Positions 7,379 through 15,951 are shown, numbered from the stretch's first letter. The stretch: DNA of 64,000 nucleotides from Paraburkholderia adhaesiva (GCF_021390575.1 NZ_JAJEJQ010000002.1:1240001-1304000); one strand, 5' to 3'. Numbers and translations are program-made. Notes: generated by a model from the sequence alone, not told the origin.

Positions 7379-7924
7379 TTATTGAGTCGGCTTGATAGTG
7401 GAAGATATTCTCTTACCATTCTTAAACTTATCTGTATAGGCGTAGGCTTGCCCAGTGGGATCGCAGTACGTGCCCGCGCGCTCTACAAGAGACAACTTCC
7501 CAAGTTTGGTTATTTTATATCGCTCCGTCCAGTTTTCACATGCGCTTTCATGGAAGCACGCACCAACCAGCTCCTTTCGTTTGTGGTCAGCTTGCAGACA
7601 AGGGATATCACTTAACTCCTTACTGTAAATATATATGCCATCCACATGATTATATAAGTAGACCTTATAGAATTTCTGCGAAGAGCCTTCGGAGTCCATG
7701 ACTTTAATGTCAATATATCTTCCAAATGTAAGATTTTCCAGAATAACATCAAAATAAGATATATCGTGATCGAATGAAATTACCTGATCTCTCCCAGCCG
7801 GAGTTTTGATTTCCAGATCATGACCTTTGACGGAAATATCCGGCCCCCTCCGCCCGTCATCACACATACCCTTATTTACGTGAGCGAGAAATATGGCGAC
7901 CAAGACAATTATTAATTTTTTCAT
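7379..7924 (-). CDS. Secreted protein, probable immunity to the adjacent effector
   Basis: The protein has 181 aa. It starts MKKLIIVLVAIFLAHVNKGMC, a classic signal peptide; the Cys after Gly-Met could be a lipid site, but a standard lipobox is not clear. The mature part is beta-rich with four to five further cysteines (CLQADHK, GACFHESACENW, GTYCDP), typical of a disulfide-stabilised periplasmic protein. Base composition is much lower in GC than the phage genes. A periplasmic protein just downstream of a peptidoglycan-attacking effector is the normal immunity arrangement. No family is recognised, so this rests on position and export signal. Confidence 0.6.
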   Translation of the reverse strand: MKKLIIVLVAIFLAHVNKGMCDDGRRGPDISVKGHDLEIKTPAGRDQVISFDHDISYFDVILENLTFGRYIDIKVMDSEGSSQKFYKVYLYNHVDGIYIYSKELSDIPCLQADHKRKELVGACFHESACENWTERYKITKLGKLSLVERAGTYCDPTGQAYAYTDKFKNGKRISSTIKPTQ

Positions 7925-7986
7925 GAAATTAAAGCACCTATATTGATTTATTTGTATCCACGCTTTTCAGCATGCAGCCTTTGGCA

Positions 7987-10374
7987 TCAATCAGGTTTCT
8001 GCTTATATGCATCCATGTAGTCAATTATCTGATCCGACATGACAGCCATTGCGGAAAGGAAAACATTTGTCCGAGGAACCAGACCGTTCATTACGTGCGT
8101 ACTATCTGGGTTGCCATTATTAACCGCTCGCGCCGCCCTTTCAAATTGATGGCAACTCCGAAAATCCATCGTGGACAAACCAACTTGGCAGCTATGATGT
8201 GGATGATAACTGTAGTCGGTACATATATTAGCAAGATTTATTTGTCGAAATATTGGATATTCATCTCCCTCGGCATTGATATTATGCTCAAGGCCAGTCG
8301 GCTTTGAGCAAGATACCCAATAAAATCCGGCGGAGTCACACGCCCTAAACAAATCCGTCTCTAACGAATCCCTATAACTCACGGGCGAGGCATTCCAACC
8401 TTTAAAATCGCCATAGCGCCTGTAATTTTCCTCAAAAGTCAACTGTATAACGCCTCGCCCATACCAAGGAGCATAAGTCGTATGCGCACCGTTGCCCTCT
8501 GCAGTTCTACTTAGATACGTCGATTCTTGGATTGCATTTCCAAGGAAATAGGACAATCTCAATCCATTGGTTGATATGCAGTATTTTCTCCAAGCCAAGT
8601 TCAACGGATTTATGAAACGCTGACTCCTAGACAGCGCCACACTCCACTTCAACTCGGAAGTAGGATAGACCGTTTGATGGGAATGATCTGTCGTTTGCTC
8701 GATCACCTGTCGAGGAATCGCCCTTGCAAGCTCCACACTGGTTAGCCATCCACACTTCCTGAAATGCCGGATGAACGCGAGCGGATGGAAGAACCAGAAT
8801 GTCTGTCCACCCGACAGCGAAGGAATCTGGTCCGTGGAAGGAATCTGGTCCATGAACTGGAGATTCCGCAGAAAAACGACGAACCGTTTATACCCGTCCG
8901 GGTCGGTGTCCTTTCTCTTGCCAAAATAGCCGTCCGCGGCGTTCAGGTCCTTGTAGCGCTCCTTGTTGTTGTCCGGGTCCCACTCGCTTACCGTGTGACA
9001 CACGAATTTGCCCAGGGCAGCACGAACACTGTCGTTGCGCTGGACGTAGTAAGCCATCTGGTCGTTCAGGCTGAAGCTCGGATCGTCAAGCGAGACCGGG
9101 TACTCGTTGGCCGCCGTATCACCGACTAGCCGGTGCAGCTTGGTATAGCTGAACAGCCCGTCACTGCCGATGGGCGCATTTTCACTGTCGATCTTCCGCC
9201 AGCCCATGACGGCCGGGAAGTCCGCGTCGGAGAGCTTGATCACGGATGTCTGGTTGATATCGACATAGCTCAGCGTGCCACTCGCATCAACCGGCACCGC
9301 TACCCAGGTTGCCTTGTCCTGGACGGAGGTGAGCGTGGGATTGTCCGACAGGATGCGCCCAAAACGCAGCAGTTCGTAGCCGTCACTCGGGCACGCCGGA
9401 TACGCCGCCATCGCGCGTTTGTAAAGTTCGTATTCGTAGTTTTTGTACGGCTGGCCGTTCTGTGCGTTGCGCGACGGATCGATTACAGGTCTTGTCGTCA
9501 GCGGGACGCAGTTGCCGTCGCCGTTCTCGTCCAGCCACGCATTCATGTAGCGCTGGCCCTGGTGGAAATACGCCTCCACGTACAGCTTGCTGTTGTCGTT
9601 GGGTAATCTCCCTGTGCTCAGCGCAGGAAGCCACGAATTGTCATACGATGTGCCAGGCCGGGCTACCAGATTGACTGTGGCCGGGATCATGTAATACGCG
9701 TGCCCCCACCAGTCTTTGGACGTGGGCTGAACCGGGTTCTTCACGCCAAGCTGGACCGGAAAAGTGGACGATTCGAACCACCTGTTGAAATCATCGTTGG
9801 TCGTGAAGATTTCAAAGTGCAGATGCCACAGACCCTGCGACTGCCCCCGATAGCCGAGAATGTCCTTGCGATACACCTTCCTGTTGCGGCCCGGCTTGAC
9901 TTCGTCGCCTGCTTCGAGCAGCCACGCCGCCAGTGCAATGGGTGAACTGTTCTGGGGCGGCGTGGCGGGCTGCGGGACAGCGACGGATTGCTGGGCACTC
10001 AGGTCCAGCAGGTGCATGTAGAGCGAGTAGTACGTGAGGGAGCGCCCGTCTCCCGTATCGGTCTGGTGGCGCAGCAGCACGAAGCCGGTATTGGTGTTCA
10101 GGACCGGATGCCCGTCGTTGCTGATATGTCCGTCCGAAATCGGGTTCCGGCTAATGCGGTAGGCAACGACTTCCCCGTCGGCAATCGCCCGCACGGGTTC
10201 ATTATCCGTTGCGGGCACAAGATGGATGCCGCCGTGCCAGCGGCGATCAAACGTCACTGGGAAAACACCGTGATTAGCCGACTCATAGCTCTCAACGGCG
10301 GTCATCATGGGATCGGTATCGGTCGCGACACCTGTGAGGCCGGACTGCGGCAGGAAGGGTGGACTGATAATCAT
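7987..10374 (-). CDS. Type VI effector with M23-like and GH19/lysozyme-like domains
   Basis: The protein has 795 aa from ATG 10,374, two bases after the vgrG stop. Residues about 40-190 resemble M23 endopeptidases: WHGGIHL at 46-52 and HLHFEIF at 184-190. The usual first-site Asp is replaced by His, so activity is uncertain. A long middle region (200-590) has no family I recognise. Residues about 600-780 are lysozyme/GH19-like: NAIQES with the candidate catalytic Glu near 617, then YGRGVIQLTFEENYRRYG. Together these could cleave both peptide and glycan bonds of the wall. No signal peptide is present, fitting delivery on VgrG. The 3' third is AT-rich. Confidence 0.78.
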   Translation of the reverse strand: MIISPPFLPQSGLTGVATDTDPMMTAVESYESANHGVFPVTFDRRWHGGIHLVPATDNEPVRAIADGEVVAYRISRNPISDGHISNDGHPVLNTNTGFVLLRHQTDTGDGRSLTYYSLYMHLLDLSAQQSVAVPQPATPPQNSSPIALAAWLLEAGDEVKPGRNRKVYRKDILGYRGQSQGLWHLHFEIFTTNDDFNRWFESSTFPVQLGVKNPVQPTSKDWWGHAYYMIPATVNLVARPGTSYDNSWLPALSTGRLPNDNSKLYVEAYFHQGQRYMNAWLDENGDGNCVPLTTRPVIDPSRNAQNGQPYKNYEYELYKRAMAAYPACPSDGYELLRFGRILSDNPTLTSVQDKATWVAVPVDASGTLSYVDINQTSVIKLSDADFPAVMGWRKIDSENAPIGSDGLFSYTKLHRLVGDTAANEYPVSLDDPSFSLNDQMAYYVQRNDSVRAALGKFVCHTVSEWDPDNNKERYKDLNAADGYFGKRKDTDPDGYKRFVVFLRNLQFMDQIPSTDQIPSLSGGQTFWFFHPLAFIRHFRKCGWLTSVELARAIPRQVIEQTTDHSHQTVYPTSELKWSVALSRSQRFINPLNLAWRKYCISTNGLRLSYFLGNAIQESTYLSRTAEGNGAHTTYAPWYGRGVIQLTFEENYRRYGDFKGWNASPVSYRDSLETDLFRACDSAGFYWVSCSKPTGLEHNINAEGDEYPIFRQINLANICTDYSYHPHHSCQVGLSTMDFRSCHQFERAARAVNNGNPDSTHVMNGLVPRTNVFLSAMAVMSDQIIDYMDAYKQKPD

Positions 10375-10376
10375 GG

Positions 10377-12875
10377 TCAGCGCGATTGAGGATAGAGGTT
10401 CGTTGTTTTCAGATCGCCTTGCGGCATGGCCGGAAGTGGGGGGCGCTGCGTATCGGCTCCCTGCTTGCTCCACGACGGCGTTTTTTCGAGAATCGGCCCC
10501 GGTGAGCCGTTGATGATCCCGCTGCCGTTGATCTGGATGTAGGAGCCACCTGCGCCGATCCAGACCTCCTTCGCGGCGGTGATAACGATCTTCCCGTCCG
10601 TGCTGCTGATGGTGAGGTCCTTGAGCGCTGCCAGCGCCATTTCATCGCTCTGCGCCTGGATCTGGACCCTGCCCTTCGCGGCATGGAACCTCATGCCGTC
10701 CTGGTACGCAAACAGCGAGACCGCACCGCGCGCCGAGAGGTGGTAGTGACGCCCCGCCGAGCCGCTGTAGTCGCGCCCCGCCGTCACCGCGTGATCGTTA
10801 ATGCTCGCCTGGTGCGTGCTGTCGGTCGCGGTTGTGGCAATGCCCGCCGCGCTCGCCAGCACGAGATCGGGCCGCATCATTTCCGGCGACGGATTGTTTG
10901 ACGAGGCCGCGCCACCCTTGATGGCCGTGTTCTGCGCCTTGATGGTCTGCGTGGCGTCGTGCTGGCTCGCCACGGCAGTCTGGGCATTGTGCTTCACGGC
11001 CAGTTGCGACAGGTCCTCATGCAGTTCGCGCGCCTGCGTCAGGCGCTGCACCGTCTCGCCCATGTCCTTCACCGGCTGCGTGGCGCCTGAGCGCGATTCA
11101 GTGGTGATAAGCATGCCCCAGTTGGCGCGTGCCACACCATGCGCTTCGGTGGCCAGTTCAAAGCCTTCACCGCGCGCCTGCGCTCGTCCCTGGTTGCCAT
11201 CGATGTGCGTGTTACTGCCGAGCACCAGTCTTGATTGCGCCTGGTCGCTCGACACCTGCACCTGGAGCTTGCCCGGTGTATCGTCGGTGACCACCGTGTT
11301 CGAACCCTGGCCCTCGAGCGACTGGCTCCTCCAGCCCGAGAGCGCATCGTTATGCGGCAGCACCCACGGTGGCGTGTTGAACTGGTTGACATGGCGCCCT
11401 GCGATATAGGGCTTGTCCGGGTCCCCATGGTAGTAGCCCACTACCACTTCCTGCCCAGGCCTCGGGATATAGATCGCGCCGTAGTTCTCCCCCTGCCAGG
11501 GCGACACGGCCCGGATCCAGCAGCTCGAATTCTGGTCCATCTGGCCCTGCCGGTCCCAGATGAACTGCAGGCGGGTGCGGCCGAGCCGGTCTGTCCACAC
11601 GGGGGAATTGTCATAGCCCGTGACGACGGCGATTTCACTGTGCAGGCGCGGCTTCTTCGCCTTCTGTGGCGTCCTGAATGGGGTGTTGGCGGGCTGGACG
11701 GTGAAGCGTGTCTCGCAGCTATAGAGTGAGGTCGCGCCCGGCGCCTGGCTCGAGGTGTCGTTGTTGCGGATATCAATGTGTGTGGAGACGACCAGATACC
11801 CGGCATTACCCAGCTTCTGCGGGTAGCCCTCGAGCTGGAAGATGTGCCCGGTCATGAGACCGCGCAGGTTGCCTTTACCCTTGCCGCGCAGGCTCTTCGC
11901 ACGGTGCGCTTCGAGCCGCACACACGCGAGGTGCTCGCCTTCAAACCACGCTTCGTTGGGGTCGCCCTCGATGCCCATCGCCCCCGCGAGCGGCTGCGAG
12001 TAGTCGCCCCATGCGTATTCCTCGTAATTGTCGAACGCGCGCTGCTGGAAGTCCTGGTCCTTTGCCGCAAGATCCGCGCGTGAGCGCGTGTAGTCGTAGT
12101 CGGTGACACTCACCTTGCCCGTCGTCAGTGTACGGGCGATCTCGAACTGCGAGACATGTTCCTCGTCGATGCGCTGGCCCTCGGGCGCGAGGTAGCGCAG
12201 CGTGGCATAGGCGGGGCCATGCTTTTTGTAGCCACCGACCGAATCGACCAGCACCAGCGTGCTGTCCTCGTAAAAAAACGAAATGCCCCACTCCTGCCAT
12301 AGCCTGCGCAAATAGTCAAAATCCGATTCCCATGCCTGACGCTGGTAGTCGCGCGCCGGATAGCCGCGCCTGAAGCCTGGACCGTTCAGGCGCTTCTCAT
12401 ACGGGTAGGGGTATTTTTCCAGTATCGCATCGGTGATCTGGATCACCGTCTTATCCTGGTCGATGCGTGAATCGATCTTCAGGCTCGCTAGCCAGAGCCA
12501 GGGGCGGATACGGAACTGGTAAAACGCGCGCCGGTCGTCTGCCCCGACACAGCGCGCCGAGACAATCAGTCCCGTGATGGTACGCGTACCGGCGCCAACG
12601 TTTGCGATACCGATAAAGCCGTCACCGCGCCCTTCGATGGCGATGCTCACGGTGACTTCCTTGCCCACGAGCTGGTCGACGTCGACCAGTGACTGCGCTT
12701 CGCGCACGCCGAGCATCATGTCTTCGTGCGTCGCCACTTCGACCGTATAGTCATACAGGTGGCCGAGCTTTTCCTTGCCCGAGACACGCGACACCGTAAA
12801 GAGCGGCATCTCACGCCAGGTGGGCAGCGCTGCGCCCGATAATTCCAGAATGCGGGACTGCTCAAACCATGACAT
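10377..12875 (-). CDS. vgrG: Type VI secretion spike protein VgrG (TssI)
   Basis: The protein has 832 aa. The second in-frame ATG (12,875) is chosen because GGAG lies six bases before it. The N-terminal two thirds are the gp27/gp5-like VgrG core, with SDFDYLRRLWQEWGISFFYE, VWTDRLGRTRLQFIWD and SCWIRAVSPWQGENYGA. A DUF2345-type C-terminal region follows (about residues 600-800), including DLTISSTDGKIVITAAKEVWIGAGGSYI-like beta-helix sequence. VgrG trimers form the puncturing spike of the secretion machine. No tss sheath or membrane genes are here, so it must use the host apparatus. It heads the cassette vgrG, effector, immunity, PAAR, zinc-ribbon. Confidence 0.93.
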   Translation of the reverse strand: MSWFEQSRILELSGAALPTWREMPLFTVSRVSGKEKLGHLYDYTVEVATHEDMMLGVREAQSLVDVDQLVGKEVTVSIAIEGRGDGFIGIANVGAGTRTITGLIVSARCVGADDRRAFYQFRIRPWLWLASLKIDSRIDQDKTVIQITDAILEKYPYPYEKRLNGPGFRRGYPARDYQRQAWESDFDYLRRLWQEWGISFFYEDSTLVLVDSVGGYKKHGPAYATLRYLAPEGQRIDEEHVSQFEIARTLTTGKVSVTDYDYTRSRADLAAKDQDFQQRAFDNYEEYAWGDYSQPLAGAMGIEGDPNEAWFEGEHLACVRLEAHRAKSLRGKGKGNLRGLMTGHIFQLEGYPQKLGNAGYLVVSTHIDIRNNDTSSQAPGATSLYSCETRFTVQPANTPFRTPQKAKKPRLHSEIAVVTGYDNSPVWTDRLGRTRLQFIWDRQGQMDQNSSCWIRAVSPWQGENYGAIYIPRPGQEVVVGYYHGDPDKPYIAGRHVNQFNTPPWVLPHNDALSGWRSQSLEGQGSNTVVTDDTPGKLQVQVSSDQAQSRLVLGSNTHIDGNQGRAQARGEGFELATEAHGVARANWGMLITTESRSGATQPVKDMGETVQRLTQARELHEDLSQLAVKHNAQTAVASQHDATQTIKAQNTAIKGGAASSNNPSPEMMRPDLVLASAAGIATTATDSTHQASINDHAVTAGRDYSGSAGRHYHLSARGAVSLFAYQDGMRFHAAKGRVQIQAQSDEMALAALKDLTISSTDGKIVITAAKEVWIGAGGSYIQINGSGIINGSPGPILEKTPSWSKQGADTQRPPLPAMPQGDLKTTNLYPQSR

Positions 12876-12914
12876 CGCAGACTCCATGCAGGGAAATAAA
12901 AGCGGTATGGCGGT

Positions 12915-13080
12915 TCAGTAAATCGCACGTGCGGGTGCGCGGAGCCGCGAATTCCAGCGCACATTCACCGATACCGGCTCTTCCGGCGCGGTGATGGTCC
13001 AGTCGTATCGGAGCCGTTGAGGTCCTGAAAGGAGGGCTCCGCCCGACCTGTTACGCAGTGCCCAACCGCATCCGCACCTA
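12915..13080 (-). pseudogene. Possible 3' fragment of an unidentified gene upstream of vgrG
   Basis: An open stretch of about 50 codons without a start ends at TGA 12,915. Its last 30 residues look protein-like (RYDWTITAPEEPVSVNV, then WNSRLRAPARAIY). It lies on the cassette strand immediately upstream of vgrG. It may be the cut end of a gene that came with the cassette, or chance; I recognise no family. Confidence 0.25.
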
Positions 13081-13178
13081 TTAGCTGCTCAATGTTTCAT
13101 GAACGGCATCAACACGGCAATCGGGAAAGTTTCAGGAAAAGTCAGAACTCCCAGCGATACGCAGAAACACCTCAAGAA

Positions 13179-13206
13179 TTGACAAACAGCAAAAAATGCC
13201 TAATAT
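13179..13206 (+). promoter_or_regulatory. Sigma-70-type promoter for the regulator gene
   Basis: TTGACA at 13,179-13,184 and TAATAT at 13,201-13,206 are separated by 16 bases in an AT-rich stretch. Transcription would start near 13,213, pass the hairpin at 13,249 and enter the HTH gene at 13,303. Elements are close to consensus. Confidence 0.65.
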
Positions 13207-13248
13207 GGCCGTTAATCAGGACGCTTTAATGGTGTCCCTGACGCCCGG

Positions 13249-13267
13249 AGCCCGCGTAAAGCGGGCT
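13249..13267 (+). terminator. Hairpin in the leader of the regulator gene (attenuator or terminator)
   Basis: AGCCCGC and GCGGGCT form a perfect 7-bp stem around GTAAA, followed by TCGTCGTTT. It lies about 40 bases after the predicted transcription start and before the gene, so it could act as a leader terminator controlling read-through. Confidence 0.5.
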
Positions 13268-13302
13268 TCGTCGTTTCTGGACGACTCCCGGATTGCCTCA
13301 CC

Positions 13303-13893
13303 ATGCGCGACTGTTACGCGGGCACCGCTGCGGCGCTGCGCGATGCGTTGCGTCATGCCGTCGAGCGCGGTGGCGCATCCTCCCTCGGTGTACTGCATCA
13401 GGGCGTGCCCTCTGCCGCGACACTGTCCGGCGACGCGGCGACTGCACAGGCTGGACGCATCCGCCGCCAGCTTGACCGCCTGTCGCCTGTTCCCCGCGCG
13501 CTGCTCGTCGTTGCCTATGCGCCGCGCGATATCGTGTGCAACTGCCGCGCACCATGCTGCTCGGGGCGCTATCCGAATCCCGAATGGCGCAATGCACTTG
13601 ATCTCGTTGTGGTCCATACCGGGCCACTGCTGACGGGATGCGTGCCGAACGTGCGGCTGCGCACGGCGCTGGTCGCGAACCTGCTGACGCGCACGCACGA
13701 AACGGCGGTCAGTCTCGCGCAGCGCTGCGGCGTCCACCGCAATACGGTCGCGGAACATACCGCGATCCTCGACGCCGTCCTGACCGGAACCCGTCAGCGC
13801 GCGGGCGAACTCGACGCCGCCTTCGCACGGATCGACACGCTGTTACGCGAGGCCGGTATCGTCGCCGACGAAACGCGCGTTCAGGTCGCATGA
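13303..13893 (+). CDS. HTH phage regulator with Cys cluster
   Basis: The protein has 196 aa. Residues about 70-90 have CNCRAPCCSGRYPNPEW, a likely metal site. Residues about 130-152 form a good helix-turn-helix (AVSLAQRCGVHRNTVAEHTAI). Its place between early and late regions, with its own promoter and leader hairpin, fits an activator or antiterminator of late genes. No exact family is recognised. Its 3' end overlaps the convergent gene at 13,881-14,390 by 13 bases. Confidence 0.6.
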   Translation: MRDCYAGTAAALRDALRHAVERGGASSLGVLHQGVPSAATLSGDAATAQAGRIRRQLDRLSPVPRALLVVAYAPRDIVCNCRAPCCSGRYPNPEWRNALDLVVVHTGPLLTGCVPNVRLRTALVANLLTRTHETAVSLAQRCGVHRNTVAEHTAILDAVLTGTRQRAGELDAAFARIDTLLREAGIVADETRVQVA

Positions 13894-14390
13894 GGTACGC
13901 GACATGGCGTGCGCTCCACAAGCAACGCGAAAAACGCCGAATCTTCGGGCGGCGCGTCACGGTTAGCCAGTGGCGAGCGCTTCGCCCATTCGGCGCGCAT
14001 CAGGGCTAGCACGGCTTCATCGTAGACGTGGGTGCGGCACGCCTGTAGCTTCGTGTCGTAACGCACCACCAGAGCCGCAAAATGGACAGCTTCGCCGGCT
14101 TCAAGCCGCCACTCCTGGCCCGTCTGGCCGCGCACGAGACAGCGGTAAAGCATGGCTTCGGCGGCGCGGTACGGCGCAGGATCGGCCTTGCGACGGTGTC
14201 CGGCGCGACTCATCAGGAATGGCAGATAGATAGCGCGCATGAGTATGCTGATCTGATCCAGCGAGCCACGGCCGTCGCGGAACGCTGCCAGGGCGCAATG
14301 CTGTTGCAGGGAAAGATGCTCAACGACAGACCGGCGCAACGGCATGAGTTGCGCGGCCGTATGGGGCTTGCGGCGCATGGGTCGTTTCAT
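13881..14390 (-). CDS. Phage protein of unknown function (last gene of a leftward three-gene operon)
   Basis: The protein has 169 aa, basic at the N-terminus (MKRPMRRKPHTAAQL) and largely helical. The segment SLQQHCALAAFRDGRGSLDQ and a conserved-looking DPAPYRAAEAMLYRC are typical of uncharacterised Burkholderia phage proteins. It starts six bases after the stop of the 28-aa membrane peptide, so it is probably co-translated with it. Function is unknown. Confidence 0.6.
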   Translation of the reverse strand: MKRPMRRKPHTAAQLMPLRRSVVEHLSLQQHCALAAFRDGRGSLDQISILMRAIYLPFLMSRAGHRRKADPAPYRAAEAMLYRCLVRGQTGQEWRLEAGEAVHFAALVVRYDTKLQACRTHVYDEAVLALMRAEWAKRSPLANRDAPPEDSAFFALLVERTPCRVPHAT

Positions 14391-14396
14391 GGCGGT

Positions 14397-14483
14397 CTAG
14401 CGCCTGCAGCCGCGCACGAACAGGACGACAATCAGCGCGACGACGCACCAGATAGCAAGCCCGGAAAGCAAACCCGCGCTCAT
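14397..14483 (-). CDS. 28-aa membrane peptide
   Basis: ATG 14,483 overlaps the preceding stop as ATGA, and the frame ends at TAG 14,397. The peptide is one hydrophobic helix, LLSGLAIWCVVALIVVLFV, followed by RGCRR, so it should insert in the inner membrane. The ATGA coupling and six-base gap to the next gene argue for a real gene. Possible roles are small holin/antiholin or superinfection factor; nothing decides this. Confidence 0.55.
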   Translation of the reverse strand: MSAGLLSGLAIWCVVALIVVLFVRGCRR

Positions 14484-14794
14484 GACAGTCTCTCTGAACG
14501 TGGCGCGATGAACGGCCAGCGCTTTAGCGCGGCTTGCGTTTCTTCGGTTATGAAATCGCCGTCTGAAAGCTGGATGCCCAGCACCGTCAGCTCTGCACTC
14601 GCGTGAACGAGAAGCGCGCGCAGGTCACCTGAACCGCTATGCTCGATCGCGCCACGAATTTCGGCCAGGATGCCGAGGATTCCGAGTGAGCCCTGGCGGG
14701 CGCGCTCGCGATGGAAGGCAACCAGGTCTTCGAGAATGGCGATGCGGTCTTGCGGGGAAGTGATACCGGGCGTGCTGGTGGAAGTCTCTGGCAT
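14480..14794 (-). CDS. Small helical phage protein, unknown function
   Basis: The protein has 104 aa from ATG 14,794. Upstream in-frame starts lack a good SD sequence and would add an unlikely Cys/Arg-rich tail. The body is helical (RIAILEDLVAFHRERARQG) with an acidic C-terminal half. It is the first gene of the leftward operon that also makes the 28-aa membrane peptide and the 169-aa protein. No family is recognised. Confidence 0.55.
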   Translation of the reverse strand: MPETSTSTPGITSPQDRIAILEDLVAFHRERARQGSLGILGILAEIRGAIEHSGSGDLRALLVHASAELTVLGIQLSDGDFITEETQAALKRWPFIAPRSERLS

Positions 14795-14955
14795 GGTCCA
14801 TCGTCTCGTCAGGAAAACGAAACACCCGACCCACGCGCGAGGGTGAGCGGGCACATGACAGGGGCTCAAATCCGGCGCAACACCAACCCGGCAAACCCGA
14901 AGGTTTCCCTACCACGGCCCGCCCATTGACGAAAGCAACAGACGTGCAGAGATAG

Positions 14956-15055
14956 CCGCATGCTCGCGAGAGCATGCGGGGTGTTGCGTGACCAGGTTTG
15001 AGCGCCTGGCTGCCGGTGTCTCCGGCAGATGCCAGTCACAGAACGGACGACTGGC
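14956..15055. other. Cluster of RNA-type hairpins, two of them mutually exclusive
   Basis: CCGCATGCTC and GAGCATGCGG form a perfect 10-bp stem at 14,956-14,979 with a GCGA loop. CTGGC plus TGCCGG at 15,006-15,016 pairs with CCGGCA and GCCAG at 15,022-15,034. GCCAGTC at 15,031-15,037 can instead pair with GACTGGC at 15,049-15,055, so the last two stems exclude each other. The 475-base spacer 14,795-15,269 has no convincing gene. A regulatory leader or small RNA is possible. Confidence 0.4.
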
Positions 15056-15269
15056 GCGGACGATGCTACCCCCAAATGCCATGCATCTGGTGGCGTCTGA
15101 CGAATTTTAACCTTTCGCTGTCATCGATGACTCTTTCTGCATCAGCAGGGCGTCCGGCGCGCCCTGCCCGATATCTGCGGCACCGTGCCGCCGACGTGCC
15201 TCTGGTAGGGCCTGGTGGCATCTCGCATAGTGGTGACGTAGCGCCTGTCAACCACCATCAAAAGAATGC

Positions 15270-15950
15270 ATGATGCCAGTCAATTCAAAGACGCCCGCGA
15301 CCCGCAAAACGGCCCCCCGAACCCGCACGATGGCCGCTACGGCGGCGGTGAAATCGGGCACAACGGCGACCGCGCCGAAGTCCGGCAGGACGCCAGCGGC
15401 GCCCAGAACAACGCCGAAAGCGACGCCGCCGAAGGCCACCGCGCCGAAGGTGACCGCCCCGAAAGCGGGAACGTCGAAACCAGCCATGAAAGTCACGGCG
15501 GCGAAGTCCGCCGCGCCGGCTCCGGCTGACGCCGCGAAGCCGGTTGCAGCGCCCGCGACGGCTCCCGTCGCGACGCCCGCTCCGTCCGGCGTGCGCCCCC
15601 GCTGTCCGCATCCGGGCGTGCTGCTCGCCGGGAAGATCACCGCGAGCGGTCAGACCGAACAGGTGTTTTCACGCGGCCTCGGCGTCGCGCCGCGACGCGT
15701 CCAGTCGATCATTTCGGGCCAGCGGCGGCTGACGGCGGATACGGCACTGCGTCTCGGACGCTATCTGGGCGACGATCCGCTGGCCTGGATGAGCTACCAG
15801 GCGGCTTACGAACTCGAACAGATGGAGGCGGAACTCGGCGGCAAGCTCGCGGCAATCAGACCGCTTTCGGCGGCTGACGCGAAAGCGGGTAGCGCGAAGG
15901 TGAGCGACGCGAAAACGGCGGAAGCAGCCAGCCGCACGGCGGGAGTCTGA
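15270..15950 (+). CDS. HigA-like XRE-family DNA-binding protein with Ala/Lys/Pro-rich N-terminal tail
   Basis: The protein has 226 aa. Residues about 110-185 are a HigA/XRE helix-turn-helix domain: PGVLLAGKI, then EQVFSRGLGVAPRRVQSI, ISGQRRLTADTALRLGRYL and DDPLAWMSYQ. The first 105 residues are repeats of Ala, Lys, Pro and Thr (TPKATPPKATAPK), like histone H1 tails. HigA antitoxins are usually about 100 aa and follow a HigB toxin; no toxin is next to it. It may act as a regulator or DNA-compacting protein. An antirestriction gene follows two bases after its stop. Confidence 0.7.
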   Translation: MMPVNSKTPATRKTAPRTRTMAATAAVKSGTTATAPKSGRTPAAPRTTPKATPPKATAPKVTAPKAGTSKPAMKVTAAKSAAPAPADAAKPVAAPATAPVATPAPSGVRPRCPHPGVLLAGKITASGQTEQVFSRGLGVAPRRVQSIISGQRRLTADTALRLGRYLGDDPLAWMSYQAAYELEQMEAELGGKLAAIRPLSAADAKAGSAKVSDAKTAEAASRTAGV

Positions 15951-15951
15951 C

